The position numbers and the translations under genes are program-made. A stretch of DNA of 64,000 nt from contig NZ_CAJTSC010000010.1 of assembly GCF_910578895.1 (NCBI RefSeq), positions 1-64,000 of the forward strand, read 5' to 3'. The notes beneath the pieces were generated by a model. The model had not been told where the DNA came from. It was given only the letters and a program-made list of their open reading frames with translations, and searched no databases. Of the stretch, positions 26,357-33,000 are shown in pieces (within the stretch, counting starts at the first letter, position 1; every line of letters starts with the position of its first letter). The DNA is from an uncultured Bacteroides sp. GTDB taxonomy: Bacteria > Bacteroidota > Bacteroidia > Bacteroidales > Bacteroidaceae.

Positions 26357-27139
26357 ATGAGACTTTCATTATTCGTCTGCTGGATGTATGCCTTCTGCTG
26401 CGCGGCAGTGGCGCAGGGTTTGCAGATACGCTATGCCGGCGACCCTCTGCCGGAAAAAGATAAGGCATGGATAGAGCGTTTCCTTGCCTGCGAGATAGAG
26501 TTTTATGCACGCTTTGGGCTGCGCGACACCACCGGTTTGCAACTGACCGTGTTCGAGAAGCGGCAGGATGCCTGGAACTATCTGGACAGCCTGAAAATCC
26601 CGTTGTCATCCTTAAACACTTCCGGGATGTACATTCCGCGCAGGAGGGAGGTGGTCATCCTGGGGCGTGAGAAACAGCAGGAGCAGGTTTTGAAGTTCAT
26701 CGTCCACGAGTTGGCGCACCACCTGAGCCGCCGGACCGTGAAGTGGATGCCGGGATGGCTGAGCGAAGGCTTGTCCGAGTATTTCGAGCATTGCCGGCTG
26801 GGGAAGAAAGGGCTTAAGCATACGTTCGGCGACTATGAACTGGGGCGGATACGGACCATGTATATGCTGGGCGAGGTGGACCTGAAACCGTTCGTGGACA
26901 ATGCCGACGGCGATTTCCGCCGGAAGCTGCATACCGATGAGTCGTATGCCTATATCCTGTCGCATGCGTTGGTCGCCTTCGGGCTTGAAGTAGCCGAAAA
27001 GGAGTTCATGGAAAACCTGATAGCTATGCTGAACAAGCGGGGACCGGCTGTGCGCTGTTCGCAACTGATAGACGAGGCATACCCCGGAGGTTTCGTGCGG
27101 TTTGAGCGGGACTTTGCCGAATTTTACAATTCCCGTTAG
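26357..27139 (+). CDS. Secreted HExxH zinc metallopeptidase (gluzincin-like)
   Basis: A 260-residue exported protein with signal peptide RLSLFVCWMYAFCCAAVAQG. The zinc site is FIVHELAHHLSRR with a downstream glutamate in WLSEGLSEYFE, the HExxH...E arrangement of peptidase-MA-like gluzincins. Substrate unknown. It starts one base after the stop of the LytM-like gene, so the two are an operon and may act on the same envelope target. Confidence 0.75.
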   Translation: MRLSLFVCWMYAFCCAAVAQGLQIRYAGDPLPEKDKAWIERFLACEIEFYARFGLRDTTGLQLTVFEKRQDAWNYLDSLKIPLSSLNTSGMYIPRRREVVILGREKQQEQVLKFIVHELAHHLSRRTVKWMPGWLSEGLSEYFEHCRLGKKGLKHTFGDYELGRIRTMYMLGEVDLKPFVDNADGDFRRKLHTDESYAYILSHALVAFGLEVAEKEFMENLIAMLNKRGPAVRCSQLIDEAYPGGFVRFERDFAEFYNSR

Positions 27140-27161
27140 GACGATATTGAAAAATAACACG

Positions 27162-27169
27162 TATATTTG
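27162..27169 (+). promoter_or_regulatory. -7 promoter box of pepD
   Basis: TATATTTG, 21 bases before the pepD ATG. Confidence 0.65.
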
Positions 27170-27189
27170 CGAAAACAACTTTTATAATT

Positions 27190-28647
27190 ATGAGTACAAT
27201 CTTACAGTTGGCTCCACAGAATGTGTGGAAGCATTTCTATTCGCTGACTCAGATACCCCGTCCGTCAGGACACATGGAGAGAATAACTGAGTTCCTGATA
27301 AACTTCGGTAAGGAGTTGGGGCTGGAATCGTTTGCCGATGAGGCGGGCAATGTCATCATCCGTAAGCCTGCCACTCCGGGCATGGAAAACCGTAAAGGGG
27401 TTATCCTGCAGGTACACATGGACATGGTGCCGCAGAAGAACAACGATACCGTGCACGATTTTGCCACAGACCCTATCCGGACATACATCGACGGCGACTG
27501 GGTGAAGGCGGAGGGCACTACGCTGGGCGCGGACAACGGCTTGGGCGTGGCGGCCATCATGGCTGTGCTTGAGGCGAAAGACCTGAAACACGGTCCGCTG
27601 GAAGCGTTGATTACCAAAGACGAGGAAACGGGCATGTACGGTGCGTTCGGGTTGAAGCCGGGCACGCTGGACGGTGAAATCCTGCTGAACCTCGACTCGG
27701 AAGATGAGGGGGAACTCTATATCGGCTGTGCCGGCGGCATCGACATCACGGCAACGCTGGAATATAAGGAAGAGGCGCCTGCCGCCGACTTCGTGGCACG
27801 CCGGATTACGTTGAAGGGCTTGCGTGGTGGACACTCCGGACTGGAAATCAATCAGGGACGCGGCAATGCCAATAAGTTGCTTGCGCGCGTGGTGCACGAT
27901 TTGCTGATGGAGTTCGACTGCCAGTTGGCAAGCTTCGAAGGCGGCAATATGCGCAATGCCATCCCGCGCGAGGCGCATGCCGTGCTGGTGTTCAATCCCG
28001 AAGATATCGAAGGATTGGAAGAGTATATCAAGGAGTATGAAGCACAAATCAACGAGGAATATGCTTCGATTGAAGAAGGAATTACCTTGCAGGCGGAAAC
28101 AGTGGATTTGCCCGCAGCCGTTGTTCCCGAGGAGATTCAGGACAATATGATCAGTGTACTGATGGCTTGCCAGAACGGTGTGATGCGTATGATTCCTACC
28201 GTTCCCGACACGGTGGAGACCTCTTCCAACCTTGCCATTGTGACGATTGGAAGCGGCAAGGCGGATGTCCGCATATTGGCACGCAGCTCTTGCGACACGA
28301 TGAAGGATTTCCTGGCAGACAGCCTGACGGCATGTTTCTCCATGGCGGGTATGAAGGTCGAGTTGAGTGGTGGCTACTCCGGCTGGCAGCCTAATGTGGA
28401 TTCTCCCATCCTGCATGCCATGACGTTGTCTTATAAGCAGCAATTCGGCGTGGAGCCGGCCGTGAAGGTAATCCATGCGGGGCTGGAGTGCGGAATTATC
28501 GGTGCCAACTGCCCGGGGCTTGATATGATTTCTTTCGGTCCTACTTTGCGCTCGCCGCATTCGCCCGATGAACGTGCGTACATTCCGTCCGTGACGAAGT
28601 TCTACGACTTCCTGGTTGCGACGCTGGAGCAGACTCCGGAAAAATAA
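27190..28647 (+). CDS. pepD: Aminoacyl-histidine dipeptidase (M20C)
   Basis: Cytosolic dipeptidase (carnosinase/PepD family) with two active-site zincs. Motifs in the 485 residues: VHMDMVPQKN (first metal His and catalytic Asp), GADNGLGVAAIMAVLE, ITKDEETGMYGAFGL (general base Glu), NLDSEDEGELYIGCAGG, and the C-terminal metal ligand region HAGLECGIIG. Full length. A 22-bp tandem array begins inside its stop codon and a terminator follows. Confidence 0.95.
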   Translation: MSTILQLAPQNVWKHFYSLTQIPRPSGHMERITEFLINFGKELGLESFADEAGNVIIRKPATPGMENRKGVILQVHMDMVPQKNNDTVHDFATDPIRTYIDGDWVKAEGTTLGADNGLGVAAIMAVLEAKDLKHGPLEALITKDEETGMYGAFGLKPGTLDGEILLNLDSEDEGELYIGCAGGIDITATLEYKEEAPAADFVARRITLKGLRGGHSGLEINQGRGNANKLLARVVHDLLMEFDCQLASFEGGNMRNAIPREAHAVLVFNPEDIEGLEEYIKEYEAQINEEYASIEEGITLQAETVDLPAAVVPEEIQDNMISVLMACQNGVMRMIPTVPDTVETSSNLAIVTIGSGKADVRILARSSCDTMKDFLADSLTACFSMAGMKVELSGGYSGWQPNVDSPILHAMTLSYKQQFGVEPAVKVIHAGLECGIIGANCPGLDMISFGPTLRSPHSPDERAYIPSVTKFYDFLVATLEQTPEK

Positions 28648-28733
28648 TCTCTTCTATATATAAAAGTAATCTTTTCCATATATAAAGGTAATTTCCTCTA
28701 TATATAAAAGCAATCTCTTCTATATATAATAAT
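28646..28733 (+). repeat. 22-bp tandem repeat, four units
   Basis: Units start at 28646, 28668, 28690 and 28712, each running AATCT(C/T)TTC-(TA)n-AAAGT with a TATATATA-rich middle. The first two bases overlap the pepD stop codon TAA. The array lies between pepD and its terminator, hence in the transcript. Confidence 0.9.
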
Positions 28734-28736
28734 GTG

Positions 28737-28767
28737 AAAGCAGGGTGCCGGTGCGCCCTGCTTTTTT
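28737..28767 (+). terminator. Rho-independent terminator of pepD
   Basis: AAAGCAGGG (28737-28745) pairs with CCCTGCTTT (28756-28764), followed by Ts. Confidence 0.88.
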
Positions 28768-28880
28768 TGTTGCTGCCGCTCTTCCCGCTTCGGGCGGCAG
28801 GGATTGCCGGGTGCTGCCCCGCTTTGCCCTCTCTTGCCCCTGTGGTCTGGCAGAAAATTGATGTAGGTCAAGAAATATGC

Positions 28881-28953
28881 TGTAAAACATGTTTTTTAGG
28901 GCAAAAATGCTTCCGTTCTTGAACAAAGGCTCTATTTTTGTGTTGTAAAACAT
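28881..28953. promoter_or_regulatory. Promoter of the micro-ORF cluster with flanking repeats
   Basis: A -7 box TATTTTTG lies at 28933-28940. The decamer TGTAAAACAT occurs at 28881-28890 and again at 28944-28953, on either side of the box. The first copy overlaps the palindrome AAAACATGTTTT. This looks like a pair of operator half-sites, but the binder is unknown. Confidence 0.5.
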
Positions 28954-28964
28954 ATAAATGATTA

Positions 28965-29014
28965 GGATAACAGGTTATTTTTAAGGATAACAAGATTGAT
29001 TTAGGAGGATAACA
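28965..29014 (+). promoter_or_regulatory. Leader with three AGGATAACA repeats
   Basis: AGGATAACA occurs at 28965, 28984 and 29006. The last copy is preceded by TTAGG and ends two bases before the first micro-ORF ATG, so it serves as its ribosome-binding region. The other two do not precede start codons. Confidence 0.55.
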
Positions 29015-29016
29015 AA

Positions 29017-29091
29017 ATGAAAAAGTTGAGAAAATTGTTCAGACATTTCGGCGAGGCCGATAAGAACATCTGGGGTTATGTAATGCTTTGA
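29017..29091 (+). CDS. Micro-ORF 1 of three, 24 codons, cationic
   Basis: A 24-codon frame with a strong Shine-Dalgarno stretch (TAGGAGGATAACAAA). The peptide starts MKKLRKLFRHFGEADKN and ends WGYVML: basic N-terminal half, hydrophobic C-terminus. It aligns with micro-ORFs 2 and 3 through F-R-x-(I/F), E-(A/V)-(G/D)-x-N and G-Y. I do not recognise the family. The shared promoter, leader and terminator suggest a real small-protein operon, but no function can be assigned. Confidence 0.55.
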   Translation: MKKLRKLFRHFGEADKNIWGYVML

Positions 29092-29110
29092 GCATGCAGC
29101 CCCATTGCAA

Positions 29111-29146
29111 GAGCCTGTTTAAATCTTCTTCAAGATTAAAGCAGGC
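29111..29146 (+). repeat. Miniature element B hairpin between micro-ORFs
   Basis: AGAGCCTGTTTAAATCTT, then CTTC, then AAGATTAAAGCAGGC: GCCTG/CAGGC and AATCTT/AAGATT pair to form one hairpin. The left half equals the terminal repeat of element B. Confidence 0.65.
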
Positions 29147-29196
29147 ACTAAGAGAGAGAGATTGTTTTTTTAAGTATCAGTTTAATTTTTAAGGTT

Positions 29197-29289
29197 ATGA
29201 AAAGAAAGATTATGAATTCATTCAGACGTATTCTCGCAGAGGTAGGTCGTAATGAGATGTTGATGATGGGATATACCATCAAGAAGTAA
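29197..29289 (+). CDS. Micro-ORF 2 of three, 30 codons, cationic
   Basis: A 30-codon frame beginning MKRKIMNSFRRILAEVGRN and ending MMGYTIKK. Its central S-F-(R/K)-x-I-L-A-(E/K)-(V/A)-G-(R/E)-N matches micro-ORF 3 over twelve positions. It would form a short amphipathic basic helix. It is preceded by AAGG. No known family recognised. Confidence 0.5.
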   Translation: MKRKIMNSFRRILAEVGRNEMLMMGYTIKK

Positions 29290-29317
29290 GAAAGAGAAGT
29301 TTTCAGGGTATTAGTTC

Positions 29318-29491
29318 AGAGTCAGTTTGAATTTTCTTCAGAAAGTATTTTTCAGCTTCTTTTGAGCCTCTTTCCGGTCTGTTTTTCCTCTTTTTATTCG
29401 TTGCATAGCCCGCTATGCTCCTCATGAAAATAGAAAAACATCCTCGGAAAGAATTCTCGAAACAATGCCGGACAAAATTTAAACAGGCTCT
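29318..29491. repeat. Element B, full copy
   Basis: About 174 bp. The left end is AGAGTCAGTTTGAATTTT, and the right end, reverse-complemented, AGAGCCTGTTTAAATTTT. At the centre is the palindrome-like ATAGCCCGCTATGCT. Relatives are at 1-106, 36344-36454 and 44362-44669. It carries no ORF and resembles a miniature inverted-repeat element. It separates micro-ORFs 2 and 3. Confidence 0.75.
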
Positions 29492-29506
29492 TAATTGTTT
29501 AAGATT

Positions 29507-29602
29507 ATGGGAAAAAAGATTGTAACTTCCTTTAAAAGCATTCTTGCCAAAGCCGGTGAGAATTGGATTGAGGCAATGAAGTATTATAACTACCCGAGAT
29601 AA
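29507..29602 (+). CDS. Micro-ORF 3 of three, 31 codons, cationic
   Basis: A 31-codon frame beginning MGKKIVTSFKSILAKAGENW and ending KYYNYPR. It shares the SF(R/K)xILA(K/E)(A/V)G core with micro-ORF 2. It ends 24 bases before a strong terminator. Homology between frames 2 and 3 at the protein level is the main evidence that they are coding. Confidence 0.5.
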   Translation: MGKKIVTSFKSILAKAGENWIEAMKYYNYPR

Positions 29603-29625
29603 GGGTGGCAATTGGTAAAAGACGG

Positions 29626-29661
29626 AAGGGTACATCGCATTCGGGCGGTGTACCCTTTTTG
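29626..29661 (+). terminator. Terminator of the micro-ORF cluster
   Basis: AAGGGTACA (29626-29634) pairs perfectly with TGTACCCTT (29649-29657), and Ts follow to 29660. Confidence 0.88.
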
Positions 29662-29688
29662 CTTGTCCGGCGGCACTTTGTCCGGCGT

Positions 29689-29876
29689 CACGGCTTTTTC
29701 ATTTGCAGGAGTTGGAGGAGTTAAAAGGAGGCATCGCTCTCCGAGCTGAGGAGCCAAAGCCGATACTTCTGTAACAATGCCATACACAAGCGTATCGGCT
29801 CCAACTCCTTTAACGAACTCCTGACGAAGCGATGCGAAGGGATAACTCCTCTAACTCCCCTAAATGTAAAAGCCGT
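29689..29876 (+). repeat. Element A copy
   Basis: The left end CACGGCTTTTTCATTTGC is followed by GGAGTTGGAGGAGTTAAAAG. The inner stem AGCCGATAC/GTATCGGCT (29758-29766, 29792-29800) encloses a 25-nt loop almost identical to that at 25259-25283. The right arm ends CCCCTAAATGTAAAAGCCGT. A further right-end fragment (GTAGATGAAGCCGTG) follows at about 29903-29949. Confidence 0.85.
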
Positions 29877-30001
29877 AATCGGCATATAATTCTCTTTGAT
29901 TTCGCTAACTGCCGCTAACTCCCGATAGCTCCCGTAGATGAAGCCGTGATGTTTTTTCTATATTTTTCTGAAAATCCGATACAATGTAGCTGTTAATTTG
30001 T

Positions 30002-30009
30002 TATTTTTG
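30002..30009 (+). promoter_or_regulatory. -7 promoter box of the macroglobulin-like gene
   Basis: TATTTTTG, 69 bases before the ATG at 30078. Confidence 0.55.
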
Positions 30010-30077
30010 TTTTTAGCCCCCGATGGCTTGGGGGTACAGATGCTTTCCCATAAAAACAAAAACCAATAATAATAAGA

Positions 30078-33000
30078 ATGGCTATGAAGAAATTCCAAAG
30101 ATTTTGCACTTTGTTTCTGCCGATGCTCGTGATGTGCTTTTCTACCTTGTACGCCCAGTCCTACAACAGCCTGTGGCGGCAGGTGGAGCAAGCCGAAAAG
30201 AAAGGTTTGCCGCAGACCGTAGTGAAGCTGGCGGAAGAAATCTGCCGTAAGGCAGAGCGGGAGAAGAACGCCCCGCAGTTGCTCAAGGCATACTTCTGCC
30301 GGGACGCCTATCAGGAAAAGTTGACGCCGGACAGCCTCTACACCCACCTGCCGAACCTGGAGCGTTGGGCAAAAGAGGAGCAGGACACGGTGAGCAGGGC
30401 TATCCTGCACTCCCTGCTTGCCCGCAAGTATGCGGATTATATGCGTTACAATTGGAAAACACTCTCGCAAGCTCCGGCTTTGGACATGGACGAGGCTCCT
30501 GCCGATATCCGTGAGTGGAGCTACAACCTTTTCGCTGCCAAGATAGACGGGCACTGCCTTGCTTCGTTGCGCGACGCCCGCCGTTTGCTCGAAGTCTCTT
30601 CCCGGGAGTACGCGCCTTTTGTGGTGCAAAAGGACGGAAGCCGTTTCTACGGGCACGATATGTATCACCTGCTGGCACGCCGGGCGATAAATACCTATCT
30701 TCCGCTGCATGACGGCAGGATAGATTCGTTGCGCCGTGTACGCATCGACGGCATCTATAGGAACATGATTGACGCTTACCGGCACCGTGCCGGAGCGGAA
30801 GACGCCGTGGTGCTGGCAACGCTCGATTATTGGAATTGGAAGAAAGACGAAGGCGTAAGCAGGGAACCGGACGCTACTTATATGGAGCGGAAAGCGCAGT
30901 TCGACAAGGAATATCTCGAGGCGTTGGACGGTCTGATACGTGAGTACGGCGCACGCGAAATCTGTGCGGAAGTCTACATCTGCAAGGCAAACCGGCTTCA
31001 CGACATGGGGGAAACCCGTGCGGACGAGGTTTTGCAGGTGTGCGATGAGGGAGTGAGACGCTATCCTGCCTGTAAGCGCGCCAATGAATTGCGCAACATA
31101 CGGGAAAGGCTCCTGCTTCCTTACCTGGGTGTTGATGTCGGGGAGAGTGTTTATCCCGGCGATTCGCTGAGGCTGAGCATGAGCTATCGCAACCTGAAAG
31201 GCTATACGCTGAACCTGTATCGCACGGATTTGCCCGAGGTGCCCTGGATGGATGCCGAAATAGACAAGGCTTTCTACCGGAAGCATGCCCGTAAATTGTC
31301 CTCAACCCATTTCGACCTTGACTATCCGGCTGATAAAGACGGAAAGCCCGCAAACGTAGGGAGCATTGTGCGGCATAAGGTTATGAAAATAAGCGGTGTT
31401 GATAGCACAGGTGTCTATATCTTGCAAGTTGTGCCGGATGCTGCGGAAGCCCATACGGCAGAGCAGTTTCTTGTTTCCACCCGCTTCAAGGTGCTGACGC
31501 TGTCGTTGCCGGATGACAATATGGAACTGGTCGTGGTAGACGGCCGTAGCGGACACCCCGTTCCCGATGCGGAGGTCTGTTTCTACTCCACTTACAGAGA
31601 AAATGAACGTAGTTTGGTGCAAAACGTCGTTACTGATGCCGATGGCAAAGCCGTTGTGAAGTTGAATAAGTTTATCAGCAGTTATGCGGTACGCAAGGGG
31701 ACGGATATCGCCATGACGCCCCAACGGGTTTATTGGGATAACTATTACGAACGCGGCGATTCGCGTCCGAAAGAGCGTGTCACCCTGTTGACAGACCGCT
31801 CCGTGTATCGTCCCGGTCAGACCGTCTACGTCAAAGGCATTTCTTACTTGCAGAAAGCCGACAAGGCGCACGTCCTGGCAAGAAAGGAGTACCGGGTCCG
31901 CCTGCTGGATGTGAACAGGAAAGAGCTGCTGCGGAAAACAGTCACTGCCAACGAATTCGGCTCTTTCACCACGGAACTGCCGCTGCCCGCCGCCTGCCTG
32001 AAAGGCAGCTATACGGTGGAGGTGGAAGACAAGGCTTCCGTCTCCGTGCGGGTGGAGGAGTATAAGCGCCCCACTTTCGAGATTATCTTTAATCCCGTGA
32101 AACAGGCTTACTCCCTGGGAGATACGGTGGTGGTCACCGGAAAAGTCAAGGCATACAACGGCATGGCGGTTCAGGATGTGCCGTTGGCATACACCGTTAT
32201 CCGCTATCCCTATAATATATATGTGGACGGAGACCTCGTGCCGTTCTCTTCGGACACGGTAAGGCTGGATGCGGAAGGCAACTTCTCCATTCCTGTTTTC
32301 CTGAAGCCGGGCAATGTTTCGGATGATATACGCTGGGACCGGCTCGCTTATCATGTGGAAGCGACGGTGACCGATGAGGCAGGCGAAACGCAAACCGAAC
32401 GGTATAAACTGTATGCCGGCCGTCGGGCATGCTTCTTTAGTGTGACCGGCATGGACGGGCCTTTGTGCAAGGAAAATGCCATCACGGCGGAACTGATAGT
32501 GACGAACGGCAACGATGAGACGTTGCCCGTAAAGGGAACATGCCGCCTGTACTCCGTCATCGATGCCAAAACGAAAAGGATGTCGGACAGCCCCGTTTAT
32601 GAGGGCACCTTCATGTCGGGCGAGACGAAAGACTTCGCTGTATGGAAGCAGTTGCCGTCGGGAGAGTACCGCCTTGTCCTGTCAGCATCGGGCGATGACG
32701 GCAGGAAAACCGGCGACGACGGCAAGAAAACCGGTAGTGGTAAAGATACGATAGACATTGTGTTGTTCTCCTTGGCAGACCCGCGTCCGGTTGTGTTCTC
32801 GGAGACTTTCCTTTATAAAAAGAACGTGGAGTTCGATGCCGGTCATCCGGCAGAGTTCTATTTCGGTACCTCCGTGAAAGATGCCTACGTCCTGGTGGAC
32901 GTCTTCGGAAGCAAAGGCAGGCTGGAGAGCGGCGCGATATTGTTGAGCGACTCGATTGTCCGTATGGAATATCCTTATCGGGAGGAGTATGGAGAGGGCG

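Noticed and set aside
27265..28560. 431-codon open frame opposite pepD
   Set aside because: Antisense shadow; pepD has all active-site motifs and a promoter.
28734..28922. 62-codon GTG-started frame after pepD
   Set aside because: It begins inside the pepD terminator stem and has no conserved features.
29958..31286. 442-codon open frame opposite the macroglobulin-like gene
   Set aside because: No domain pattern, and the plus-strand gene has a signal peptide and promoter.
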